DNA of 7,666 bases from Methylorubrum extorquens (GTDB taxonomy: Bacteria; Pseudomonadota; Alphaproteobacteria; Rhizobiales; Beijerinckiaceae): contig JAEUAC010000102.1 in NCBI GenBank assembly GCA_019695455.1, positions 1 to 7,666 on the forward strand, given 5' to 3'. The notes below the pieces were generated by a model. The model had not been told where the DNA came from and did no database searches. It saw only the letters and a list, made by a program, of their open reading frames with translations. Shown in pieces: positions 1 to 5,788 of the stretch; within the stretch, counting starts at the first letter, position 1, and each line of letters begins with the position of its first letter. A program made the translations under genes and the position numbers.

Positions 1-49
1 CGGCCTCCGGGTGGCGTGCCGGGTCTAGCGCCGCCCGCTTAGCGCGCCG

Positions 50-1135
50 TCAACGCCCGGCGGGCGCGTCCGGCCGGCGCGACGTGCGGGCGATGAACCG
101 CGCCAGCGGCGCCCCCGTCAGGATCACGACGAGCACGCGCAGCGTCTGCAGCGCCATGACGAAGCCGACGTCGACGGAGGTGCCGACCGCGATGATGGCG
201 ACCGAATCGATCCCGCCGGGCGTCGTCGCCAGGAAGGCCGTGAGCGGGTCCGTGTGGCGCAGCCGGATCAGCAGCCAGGCCGACACGGCGCCGAGCGCGA
301 TCATCACCATGGAGGCGCCGACGATCTGCGGCACGGCCCGCCACAGGCTCGCGAGCAGCGGCTTGGTGAACCGCAGGCCCACGTACCAGCCGATGCAGGC
401 GTAGGAGAGGGCGAGCAGCGGCTCGGGGATCGTGACGTCGAGGAGGCCGCCCGCATGGAGGGCGGCGCCGAGGATCATGGGGCCGAGGAGGCCGCCCGCC
501 GGCACCCGCAGGACGCGGCCGAGCCAGCCGCCCCCGATCGCGAGGGCGAGGGTGGCGAGGATCGGCAGCGCCTCGCCGACGAGGCTCTCCGGCCGGGCGG
601 CCTGCACGGGCGCCGCCGGTCCGGCCGCGTCGCCGTTGACGAACCGGGCGACGAGCGCCGCCGTCACGACGACGCAGACCACCCGGGCGTATTGCATGAA
701 GGCGACGATGCGCGGATCCGCCCCGAACTCCTCCGCCATGGACACCATGGCGGAGGCGCCGCCGGGCGAGGAGCCCCAGGCGGCCGAGGAGCCGGGCAGG
801 GATCCGAAACGCCCGAGGAGCCAGGCGACGACGGCGCCGGCCACGACGGTCGAGAGCACCACGAGCAGCATGGCCGGCCAGTCGCGCAGCACGGAGGCGA
901 CGATGTCGGCCGTGATGGAGCGCGCGATCAGGCAGCCGACGATCGCCTGCGCGAACAGGAAGGCCGCCCGCGGCACCCGGACGGACGAGCCGCGGGTGCC
1001 GAACAGGATGCCGACCAGCATCGGCCCGAGGAGGAGGGCGGCCGGGACGTGGGCGCGCTCGAGGGCGAGCACGAGGACGAGCGACAGGCCCGCGAGCCCC
1101 GCCCCTTGCGCGATCGTGCCTCGTGCGTTCACCAC
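50..1135 (-). CDS. AbrB-family integral membrane protein (putative transporter-like, function unknown)
   Basis: This 361-residue, very hydrophobic protein belongs to the AbrB membrane family (Pfam AbrB), often misnamed 'transcriptional regulator' or 'ammonia monooxygenase'. The sequence shows an internal duplication. VPAALLLGPMLVG (residues 30-42) is echoed by VPAGGLLGPMILG (211-223), and SSPGGASAMVSMAEE (122-136) by TTPGGIDSVAIIAVG (304-318). Each PGG motif is followed by a hydrophobic stretch and an [YL]xRV element. Several membrane helices are evident, with a short hydrophilic linker near residues 167-187 joining the halves. The start is one of two adjacent GTG codons, 1135 or 1132. GAGGA at 1142-1146 lies 6 or 9 nt upstream, so either fits. 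It ends with TGA at 50-52. It diverges from the phosphomannomutase gene. Its substrate cannot be deduced. The family call is secure; a transport role is inferred from topology. Confidence 0.9.
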   Translation of the reverse strand: MVNARGTIAQGAGLAGLSLVLVLALERAHVPAALLLGPMLVGILFGTRGSSVRVPRAAFLFAQAIVGCLIARSITADIVASVLRDWPAMLLVVLSTVVAGAVVAWLLGRFGSLPGSSAAWGSSPGGASAMVSMAEEFGADPRIVAFMQYARVVCVVVTAALVARFVNGDAAGPAAPVQAARPESLVGEALPILATLALAIGGGWLGRVLRVPAGGLLGPMILGAALHAGGLLDVTIPEPLLALSYACIGWYVGLRFTKPLLASLWRAVPQIVGASMVMIALGAVSAWLLIRLRHTDPLTAFLATTPGGIDSVAIIAVGTSVDVGFVMALQTLRVLVVILTGAPLARFIARTSRRPDAPAGR

Positions 1136-1192
1136 CCGCTGTCCTCGCTGCCACCCGTCCGGCCCCGGCCGGCCGGTTCCGTCGGAGCCCGC
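1136..1192. promoter_or_regulatory. Divergent intergenic region between AbrB-family gene and phosphomannomutase
   Basis: These 57 bp separate two divergent start codons, so any promoters must sit here or inside the opposing genes. GAGGA on the minus strand (1142-1146) is the ribosome binding site for the AbrB-family gene. GGAG at 1184-1187 on the plus strand lies 5 nt from the phosphomannomutase ATG. I see no convincing -35/-10 pair; the stretch is as GC-rich as the coding sequence around it. Confidence 0.5.
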
Positions 1193-2713
1193 ATGTTCCC
1201 GAAGCCCCGTCCGTCGATCGCGCCCAACACGGCCGCGTTCGAATCCCTGCCGCTCGTGAAGCCGACGGGCTTCCGCGAATACGACGCGCGCTGGTGGTTC
1301 GGCCACCCGGGATCGGACACGCCGCCCGAGCTGAACCTGATGGGCGTCCAGGCGCTCGGCATGGGGCTCGGGACGCTGCTGGGCCGTCTGGGCGTCGGGC
1401 GCGAGGTGGTCACGGGGCACGATTTCCGCGGCTACTCGGCCGCCATCAAGTCGGCCCTGGTCGCGGGCCTGCTCGCGGCCGGATGCAAGGTCCATGACAT
1501 CGGGCTCGCGCTCTCGCCGATGGCCTATTTCGCGCAGTTCGCGCTCGACGTCCCGGCCGTCGCCATGGTGACCGCCTCCCACAACGACAACGGCTGGACG
1601 GGCGTGAAGATGGGCGCCGAACGCCCCGTGACCTTCGGCCCCGACGAGATGGCGGCGCTCCGCGACATCGTGCTCGCGGGCGATTTCGACCTCCCGGGCG
1701 GCGGCTCCTACGCGTTCGTCGACGATCTCCCGGCCCGCTACGCGGCCGACCTCACGGCCCGGCCCGGGCTGCGGCGGCGGCTCAAGGTCGTGGCGGCCTG
1801 CGGCAACGGCACCGCGGGCGCCTTCGCGCCAGCGATCCTGGCCGCGCTCGGCTGCGACGTGATCCCGCTCGACGCGGAGCTCGACCACACCTTCCCGCGC
1901 TACAACCCGAACCCCGAGGACATGGCCATGCTCGGCGCCATGGCGGAGGCCGTGAGGGCGCACGGCGCCGACCTCGCGCTCGGCTTCGACGGCGACGGCG
2001 ACCGCTGCGGCGTCGTGGACGAGACCGGCCACGAGATCTTCGCCGACAAGATCGGCGCCATGCTGGCGCGCGACCTGTCGTCGCTGCATCCGAACGCGAT
2101 CTTCGTGGTCGACGTGAAGTCGACCGGCATCTTCGCGACCGATCCCGTGCTGGCCGCGGCCGGCGCCCGCACGGATTACTGGAAGACGGGGCATTCCCAC
2201 ATCAAGCGGCGGGTGCAGGACCTGGGCGCGCTGGCCGGGTTCGAGAAGTCGGGACACTTCTTCTTCAACGCGCCGATCGGGCGCGGCTACGACGACGGGC
2301 TCGTGACGGCGATCGCGATCCTCGACATGCTGGACCGGAGCCCCGGCGCCACCCTCGGCGACCTCTACGCGGCCCTGCCGAAGACCTGGGGCTCGCCGAC
2401 CATGTCGCCGCATTGCGCCGACGAGGTGAAGTACGACGTCGTGGAGCGGGTCCTGGCCCGGTTCCGGGCCATGCAGGCCGCGGGCGAGCCGGTGGCCGGC
2501 GGGGCGATCGTGGACCTCGTCACCGTGAACGGCGTCCGGGTGGTCACGGCCGACGGCACCTGGGGGCTGGTGCGGGCCTCCTCCAACAAGCCGGAACTCG
2601 TGGTCGTCGTGGAGAGCCCGGTCTCGGAGGCGCGGCTCCGCGCCATGTTCGCGGGCATGGACGCGATCCTGCGGGAGAACCCGGAGGTCGGCGCCTACAA
2701 CCAGACGCTCTGA
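1193..2713 (+). CDS. Phosphomannomutase/phosphoglucomutase (alpha-D-phosphohexomutase family)
   Basis: This 506-residue cytoplasmic enzyme interconverts hexose 6- and 1-phosphates (mannose and/or glucose), feeding nucleotide-sugar synthesis for lipopolysaccharide and exopolysaccharide. All four hallmark loops are visible. The phosphoserine loop is TASHNDNGWTGVKM, with catalytic Ser129. The metal loop is DGDGDR, with Asp266, Asp268 and Asp270. The sugar-binding loop is FEKSGH, with Glu351, Ser353 and His355. The C-terminal phosphate-binding loop is RASSNKPEL at 461-469. The length suits the bacterial family (about 450-510). ATG 1193 is preceded by GGAG with a 5-nt spacer. The open frame extends well upstream, but that part is antisense to the AbrB-family gene and Arg/Gly-rich, so it is not coding. 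The sugar preference (Man versus Glc) cannot be read from sequence. Its stop lies 10 bp from that of the converging pseudopilin unit. Confidence 0.95.
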   Translation: MFPKPRPSIAPNTAAFESLPLVKPTGFREYDARWWFGHPGSDTPPELNLMGVQALGMGLGTLLGRLGVGREVVTGHDFRGYSAAIKSALVAGLLAAGCKVHDIGLALSPMAYFAQFALDVPAVAMVTASHNDNGWTGVKMGAERPVTFGPDEMAALRDIVLAGDFDLPGGGSYAFVDDLPARYAADLTARPGLRRRLKVVAACGNGTAGAFAPAILAALGCDVIPLDAELDHTFPRYNPNPEDMAMLGAMAEAVRAHGADLALGFDGDGDRCGVVDETGHEIFADKIGAMLARDLSSLHPNAIFVVDVKSTGIFATDPVLAAAGARTDYWKTGHSHIKRRVQDLGALAGFEKSGHFFFNAPIGRGYDDGLVTAIAILDMLDRSPGATLGDLYAALPKTWGSPTMSPHCADEVKYDVVERVLARFRAMQAAGEPVAGGAIVDLVTVNGVRVVTADGTWGLVRASSNKPELVVVVESPVSEARLRAMFAGMDAILRENPEVGAYNQTL

Positions 2714-2723
2714 GGCGCCGGGA

Positions 2724-3311
2724 TCAGGCCGGGCAGCCGCCGGTCAGGGTGACGCGGGCCGTGTTGCGGATCGGCCAGGGCGTCGTGTCGCCGAGCGTGA
2801 TGGTGCCCGTGATCGTCCGGCCGAACAGGGGCGTGTAGGGCAGGGTGGTCTCGACCAGGATGTAGTAGGAGGCGTCGGTCTGGAACCCCGTCGGCACCGC
2901 GTAGGTGCCGGCCGGCTTCACGACGGCGCCCGTGCCGCGCGCGCAGCTCCAGTCGACGCTGCCCTGGAAGTTCGAGCCGACCTTCGTGACCTTCATCTGC
3001 GACACGATCATGCGCAGCTTGGACGCGTCGAAGGGCTGCATGATGATGCTCGCCGCCTTGAAGATGTCGTCCACGTCCGTGCTCGACAGGTTCGCCATGC
3101 GGGACGACAGGTCGGCCAGCGCGCGCGAGACCAGCGTGACCTTGCGGTCGTTGTTCACGGCCAGCGTCACCTCCGACAGGCCGAGCAGCATGATGACCAT
3201 CACGGGCAGGACGAGCGCGAACTCGACCGCCGCCACGCCGGCCTCGCCCCGCCGGAAGGCCGCGACGGCGCGACGGAGCCGCCCGGCCGGGAGACAGCGC
3301 CGGCCGCTCAT
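2724..3311 (-). CDS. TadE/TadG-like pseudopilin of Flp pilus system
   Basis: This 195-residue protein has a short basic N-terminus followed by GEAG|VAAVEFALVLPVMVIMLLG. That is a class III prepilin-type site with cleavage predicted after Gly25, Glu at mature position 5 (Glu30), and a single membrane segment at about 26-46. This arrangement marks TadE/TadF/TadG minor pseudopilins, which are processed by the CpaA/TadV peptidase and help assemble Flp pili. The rest is a predicted periplasmic domain with Cys123 and Cys193, which could form a disulfide. ATG 3311 overlaps the stop of the upstream TadE gene in an ATGA junction. GGAG lies 8 nt before the start (3320-3323, minus strand). It is the last gene of the minus-strand unit, so translational coupling is likely. 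It is too short for a TadG with a full von Willebrand domain; whether to call it TadE, TadF or TadG is uncertain. Confidence 0.85.
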   Translation of the reverse strand: MSGRRCLPAGRLRRAVAAFRRGEAGVAAVEFALVLPVMVIMLLGLSEVTLAVNNDRKVTLVSRALADLSSRMANLSSTDVDDIFKAASIIMQPFDASKLRMIVSQMKVTKVGSNFQGSVDWSCARGTGAVVKPAGTYAVPTGFQTDASYYILVETTLPYTPLFGRTITGTITLGDTTPWPIRNTARVTLTGGCPA

Positions 3312-3898
3312 TGGTAGGGCTCCGTCCGGAAGGTCGAGGAGGCCATGATGAGCCGGTTGCCGCTGCGCAGCCCGGTCGAGTAGCCGAACAGGTTCACGAA
3401 GACCGGGTATTCGAGCGAGGCCCGCACGACGCAGATCTCGTTCGCGCCCGGCGGATTGTAGCCGTAGGACGACACGTCGTAGACGCCGTTCTTCACCGGC
3501 GGCGTGATCGTCGTCCCGGAGAAGCTCGTGAAGCGCTGGACGTCGACGCTGACGCGCGCCTTGCAGTCGAAGACGCCCGCGACGTTGGCGCAGACCGCGT
3601 CCTTGAACTTCTTCAGCGCCGCCTGCTGTTCGGCGGGCGTCGAGGAGGCGGTGCCGCTCTGGAAGGACCCGGTGTAGATCGACCGCGCGGCGTTCGCGAC
3701 CGCGGTCTCCAGGATCTGCGTCGACCAGAACGTGAGGGCGACCTCCAGGATGCCGAAGATCAGGCCCAGGAACAGCGGCGCGATGAAGCCGAACTCGATC
3801 GCGAACGCGCCGTCGTCCGCCCGGCGGAAGCGGCTGAGGAGGCCACGGCGGCGGGTCGCGGGCGCCGGGGGCGTGGTGTCGGTCGGGTTCGGAAGCAC
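3308..3898 (-). CDS. tadE: TadE-family pseudopilin
   Basis: This 196-residue protein has a Pro-rich, then basic, cytoplasmic leader. It is followed by ADDG|AFAIEFGFIAPLFLGLIFG, with cleavage predicted after Gly30, Glu35 at mature position 5, and one membrane helix at about 31-58. The C-terminal part is typical of TadE: a short EICVVRASLEYPVF strand region and the ending SSTFRTEPY, matching the FRNEPY-like tail of the family. Cys103, Cys112 and Cys156 lie in the periplasmic part. GTG 3898 is the only usable start, because an in-frame stop lies at 3944-3946 and there is no ATG/GTG/TTG before the pilin-like segment. The Shine-Dalgarno-like AGGA is only 2 nt from the GTG, so initiation may be weak or coupled. 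It sits 93 bp after the gene for the secreted domain protein and overlaps the next pseudopilin by 4 bp. Confidence 0.88.
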   Translation of the reverse strand: MLPNPTDTTPPAPATRRRGLLSRFRRADDGAFAIEFGFIAPLFLGLIFGILEVALTFWSTQILETAVANAARSIYTGSFQSGTASSTPAEQQAALKKFKDAVCANVAGVFDCKARVSVDVQRFTSFSGTTITPPVKNGVYDVSSYGYNPPGANEICVVRASLEYPVFVNLFGYSTGLRSGNRLIMASSTFRTEPYQ

Positions 3899-3992
3899 GA
3901 TCCTACGTCCGGGTGGCCGCGTCGGGCGGCCGTGAGCACCTGTCTACGACGACAATGCTTGCCGGACCGTTGAACGGATCGACGAGGATCGT
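3897..3992 (-). promoter_or_regulatory. Intercistronic gap with 8-bp inverted repeat spanning the tadE start signal
   Basis: The 93-bp gap between two minus-strand genes is bracketed by a perfect inverted repeat, ACGATCCT at 3897-3904 and AGGATCGT at 3985-3992. In the minus-strand transcript one arm directly follows the upstream stop codon, and the other contains the AGGA and the first two bases of the tadE GTG start. Pairing would hide the start signal. A small imperfect palindrome (CCGTTGAACGG, 3967-3977) lies in the gap. I see no terminator with a T-run and no clear promoter. Confidence 0.3.
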
Positions 3993-4606
3993 CAGCGCTG
4001 GCCCGTGAAGGCCGTGTGCGCGTCGACCTGTCCCTTGGTCTCGCCGAAATAGGTCTGCGAGTCGCCGAGCTGGACCGTCGGCAGGCAGGTGGGCGCGCAG
4101 GAATAGGTCTGCCGCTCGAGGCCGCGCTGGACGAGAAGCGTTGCGTCGCTCGGCGCCGTCACGCTCACCTTGGCTTCGGCGATCTGGTTGCCGGCCGAAT
4201 CCATGGCGATGAAGTTCGTCACCCCGAAGCTCTTGCCCGTGAGGACCACGACGCCGTTCTTCTGGACGGAGATGTCGGCGACGGCCGGGTTGCCGATGAC
4301 GATGGTCTGCGCCTTCTCGGGCAGGCGGATGATCTTGGCGCGGTCGACGACCACGGTCACGTCGCCCGTCACGCCCGTCGCGTGCAGGCCGCGCGCCTCG
4401 AAGCCGCTCCGGACCTCGGCCGCCCGCGGCTCGGGCGACCGGACCTCCACGGCGCCCAGGCCGGCGCCCAGGCCGGTCGCCGTCCCGGTCTCGACGGAGG
4501 CGAGGGGGATGACCTTGGCGCGGTCGCGAGCCTCGGCCGCGATCGGGAGCACGGCCATCGCGAGGGCGAGTGCCATCCAGCCGGGTCGCCTCTCAGTCGC
4601 AAACAT
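3992..4606 (-). CDS. Secreted protein with pilus-assembly N-terminal domain (T2SS/T3SS pil_N type)
   Basis: This 204-residue exported protein has a signal peptide: basic start ERRPGW, hydrophobic core to about residue 22, and a likely cleavage after AEA at 24-26. A low-complexity linker (about 35-78) leads to a domain at about 82-149, running from DVTVVVDRAKIIRLP through NPAVADISV to LTGKSFGVTNFIAMD and QIAEAKVSV. This matches the domain that opens CpaC-type secretins and occurs alone in small Flp-pilus proteins. A C-terminal YSCAPTCLPTVQLGD segment has a Cys170/Cys174 pair typical of these stand-alone proteins. ATG 4606 has AGGA 6 nt upstream (4613-4616, minus strand). It leads the minus-strand unit with the two pseudopilins. 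A role in the periplasm at or near the secretin is inferred from the shared domain; no biochemical function is established by the sequence. Confidence 0.88.
   Translation of the reverse strand: MFATERRPGWMALALAMAVLPIAAEARDRAKVIPLASVETGTATGLGAGLGAVEVRSPEPRAAEVRSGFEARGLHATGVTGDVTVVVDRAKIIRLPEKAQTIVIGNPAVADISVQKNGVVVLTGKSFGVTNFIAMDSAGNQIAEAKVSVTAPSDATLLVQRGLERQTYSCAPTCLPTVQLGDSQTYFGETKGQVDAHTAFTGQR
4451..4474. repeat. 12-bp perfect tandem duplication in coding sequence
   Basis: GGCGCCCAGGCC occurs twice, head to tail. On the minus strand it encodes GLGA twice (residues 45-52) in the linker between the signal peptide and the domain of the secreted pilus protein. It keeps the frame, so it changes only linker length. 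It looks like a slippage duplication. Confidence 0.8.
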
Positions 4607-4748
4607 CGCTGGTCCTGTCGGTCGAAGGGTGTCGGCTCCGATCTATCGCCACGAGTGGTGAACGAAGCGTGCACGAGGCGCACCCGTCCGGTCGGGGTCG
4701 TCCGTAACGTCTTGTTCGGGTCGCCGGGCGTAGTGTCGGGGCTCCGGT

Positions 4749-4785
4749 CGGGCCGCCCCTCTACTGAGCGGAGGGTCGCGGCCCG
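4749..4785. other. Long GC-rich hairpin in the divergent region
   Basis: CGGGCCGC (4749-4756) pairs with GCGGCCCG (4778-4785). Contiguous CCCTC (4757-4761) pairs with GAGGG (4771-4775), leaving a 2-nt bulge and a 9-nt loop: 13 base pairs in all. There is no T-run on either strand, so it is not a canonical terminator. It lies between the two divergent transcription units. Confidence 0.55.
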
Positions 4786-4832
4786 CCGGCCGTTCGGGGT
4801 GTTTTGTTGAAATTTGGCCGGATCCCGCGGCT

Positions 4833-4842
4833 TTAACTATGT
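4833..4842 (+). promoter_or_regulatory. CtrA-like half-site upstream of flp
   Basis: TTAACTATGT begins 113 bp before the flp ATG, inside the A/T-rich block. TTAACTAT matches 7 of 8 bases of the CtrA half-site TTAACCAT known from Caulobacter, where CtrA activates the pilin gene. The second half of the full TTAA-N7-TTAA site is poor here (GAAA at 4844-4847). The same ten bases with one change occur upstream of cpaB. Confidence 0.45.
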
Positions 4843-4895
4843 CGAAACGTGCGGGGTCTACCGTCACGACAGTTCCGATCGGACCTAGTTCGAGG

Positions 4896-4919
4896 GCCTT
4901 CGGACTGCTCGACGAAGGC
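4896..4919 (+). promoter_or_regulatory. Hairpin in flp mRNA leader next to the ribosome binding site
   Basis: GCCTTCG (4896-4902) and CGAAGGC (4913-4919) form a perfect 7-bp stem with a 10-nt loop, ending 10 nt before AGGAG (4930-4934). A competing pairing exists between TCGAG (4890-4894) and CTCGA (4908-4912). It could stabilise the pilin mRNA or tune its translation; that role is inferred. Confidence 0.45.
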
Positions 4920-4945
4920 AACCAGGTACAGGAGTTGATTGAGCC

Positions 4946-5110
4946 ATGACCATGCTGACCCGTTTCGCCAAGGATGAGTCCGGCGCCACCGCGATCGAGT
5001 ACGGCCTGATCGCCGCTCTCATCGCCGTCGTCGTGATCGTGGCGCTGCGTACGATCGGTACCAACCTGAACGCGACCTTCACGTCTGTCGGAAACGCCCT
5101 CAGCCGCTGA
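4946..5110 (+). CDS. flp: Flp/Fap-type pilin, major pilus subunit
   Basis: This 54-residue prepilin is the structural subunit of the Flp (type IVb) pilus used for adhesion and surface contact. The leader MTMLTRFAKDESG ends at Gly13. The mature protein starts ATAIEYGLIAALIAVVVIVAL, with Glu18-Tyr19 as the Flp hallmark, a single membrane/assembly helix at about 14-34, and a short polar tail (TIGTNLNATFTSVGNALSR). The mature form would be 41 residues, normal for the family. ATG 4946 is chosen over ATG 4952 because AGGAG at 4930-4934 is 11 nt from the first and 17 nt from the second. The gene is preceded by a structured leader with a CtrA-like box and followed by two strong hairpins. That fits an abundant, separately controlled pilin transcript ahead of the assembly genes. 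Equivalent to Caulobacter pilA. Confidence 0.95.
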   Translation: MTMLTRFAKDESGATAIEYGLIAALIAVVVIVALRTIGTNLNATFTSVGNALSR

Positions 5111-5124
5111 ACGTCCGCATTCAC

Positions 5125-5145
5125 GCCCCGGTCGCCGACCGGGGC
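5125..5145 (+). terminator. Strong hairpin after flp (first of two)
   Basis: GCCCCGGTC (5125-5133) and GACCGGGGC (5137-5145) form a perfect 9-bp, almost all-GC stem with a 3-nt loop, 15 bp after the flp stop. No T-run follows, so it is more likely an mRNA-stabilising 3' structure or a partial attenuator than a full intrinsic terminator. Confidence 0.55.
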
Positions 5146-5150
5146 CCGAC

Positions 5151-5190
5151 GCGCCGGAAGTTCACCCGTCTCGGGTGCTCCGGCGCCTTT
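5151..5190 (+). terminator. Second, longer hairpin between flp and cpaA, with short T-run
   Basis: GCGCCGGA (5151-5158) pairs with TCCGGCGC (5179-5186). Inside it CACCCG (5163-5168) pairs with CGGGTG (5172-5177) over a 3-nt loop, the arms joined by an uneven 4-nt/1-nt internal loop. CTTT follows immediately (5187-5190). This is the best intrinsic terminator or attenuator candidate for flp, though the T-run is short. It ends 23 bp before the cpaA start. Confidence 0.55.
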
Positions 5191-5213
5191 CGCGTTCGCA
5201 CGGGAGCCGGACC

Positions 5214-5720
5214 ATGCTGGAGATCACGCTGCTCGTCGTCTTCCCCGTGCTGATGGCCTATGCGGGCGCGAGCGACCTTCTCACGATGACCATCCCGAAC
5301 CGGCTGTCGATCGCGCTGGTCGTCCTGTTCGGCCCGCTCGCGCTCTGGTGCGGGCTCGACGCGACCACCATCCTCGTCCATGTCGCCGCGGGCGCCGCCG
5401 TGCTCGCCGTCACGTTCGGCCTGTTCGCGGCCGGCTGGATCGGCGGCGGCGACGCGAAGCTCGCGGCCGCCACGGCGCTCTGGCTCGGCTTCGACACCCT
5501 GCCGGACTACCTCATGCTGGCCGCCATCGCGGGCGGGGCGCTGACGCTCGCGGTGCTCGCCCTGCGGCTCGCGCCGCTCCCGCTCTTCGCGGAGAGCTGG
5601 TCCTGGCTGTCGCGGCTCAAGGACCCGAAGAGCGGCGTGCCCTACGGCATCGCGCTCGCCGGCGCCGCGCTCGCGGTCTATCCGCACACCCGCATCTGGA
5701 TGGACGCGCTCGCTCACTGA
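5214..5720 (+). CDS. cpaA: CpaA/TadV prepilin peptidase
   Basis: This 168-residue integral membrane aspartyl protease (peptidase A24 family) cleaves the short leaders of Flp prepilin and TadE-type pseudopilins on the cytoplasmic side of the inner membrane. Both catalytic motifs are present. Asp21 lies in ASDLLTMTIPN, and Asp80 lies in IGGGDAKLAAA, the GxGD motif. The length fits the minimal CpaA/TadV type without the methyltransferase domain of PilD. Hydrophobic segments at about 3-19, 32-46, 50-73, 80-92, 98-120 and 141-155 are consistent with a polytopic protein. ATG 5214 has GGGAG at 5202-5206, 7 nt upstream. A GTG at 5175 in the same frame lies inside the terminator-like hairpin and is not a credible start. 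Its substrates encoded in this window are flp and the two TadE-like genes. Confidence 0.95.
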   Translation: MLEITLLVVFPVLMAYAGASDLLTMTIPNRLSIALVVLFGPLALWCGLDATTILVHVAAGAAVLAVTFGLFAAGWIGGGDAKLAAATALWLGFDTLPDYLMLAAIAGGALTLAVLALRLAPLPLFAESWSWLSRLKDPKSGVPYGIALAGAALAVYPHTRIWMDALAH

Positions 5721-5788
5721 GCCCGGAGCGCCGCCCGCCCGACTAATCAAGTCGATCCGACGCGAAAACTACGATCCAAAATAATCGA

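Larger units (their letters stand above)
4607..4945. promoter_or_regulatory. Divergent regulatory region between secreted-domain gene and flp
   Basis: This 339-bp region has no convincing gene; short open frames across it lack ribosome binding sites and family features. The minus-strand side (4607-4700) holds the ribosome binding site of the leftward gene and an 8-bp palindrome CGTGCACG at 4668-4675. The middle holds a long hairpin (4749-4785). From about 4801 to 4847 the base composition turns A/T-rich, with TTGAAA at 4807-4812 and the box TTAACTATGT at 4833-4842, the best candidate for the flp promoter/operator. The flp leader then carries the palindrome TCCGATCGGA (4874-4883), a hairpin (4896-4919) and AGGAG at 4930-4934. 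Transcription start sites cannot be fixed from sequence. Confidence 0.6.

Noticed and set aside
1..49. Possible terminator or gene fragment at the left edge, downstream of the AbrB-family gene.
   Set aside because: Only short TAGCG-like direct repeats are visible; no stable stem with T-run and no readable gene fragment.
254..1192. Plus-strand extension of the phosphomannomutase frame, which would add about 313 residues at the N-terminus.
   Set aside because: It is antisense to the AbrB-family gene, has charged low-complexity composition, and the ATG at 1193 has a good GGAG and gives a normal-length enzyme.
50..2413. A 787-codon minus-strand open frame covering the AbrB-family gene and extending antisense through the phosphomannomutase gene.
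   Set aside because: Only the last 361 codons have family features and a ribosome binding site (GAGGA before GTG 1135). The first part is Arg/Gly/His-rich antisense of a confidently identified enzyme; open frames on the opposite strand are expected at this GC content.
3311..3973. A 220-codon plus-strand open frame opposite tadE.
   Set aside because: Arg/Asp/Gly-rich shadow of the minus-strand pseudopilin gene; no credible ribosome binding site or domain.
3981..3993. Small hairpin GACGA-GGA-TCGTC at the end of the secreted-domain gene, as a terminator.
   Set aside because: A 5-bp stem with no T-run in either direction is too weak to call a terminator.
4807..4840. A sigma-70-like promoter for flp, TTGAAA with TTAACT or CTTTAA.
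   Set aside because: Spacing is 18-20 bp and the -10 match is poor; the same bases are better explained as part of the CtrA-like box. I do not list it as a separate feature.
4643..4921. A 92-codon minus-strand open frame in the divergent region upstream of the secreted-domain gene.
   Set aside because: It crosses the hairpin, the A/T-rich promoter block and the flp leader, has no ribosome binding site or recognisable domain, and codon use does not match the real genes.
5175..5213. GTG 5175 as an earlier start for cpaA.
   Set aside because: It lies inside the terminator-like hairpin and adds a basic 13-residue stretch ahead of the usual hydrophobic start; ATG 5214 has GGGAG at the right distance.
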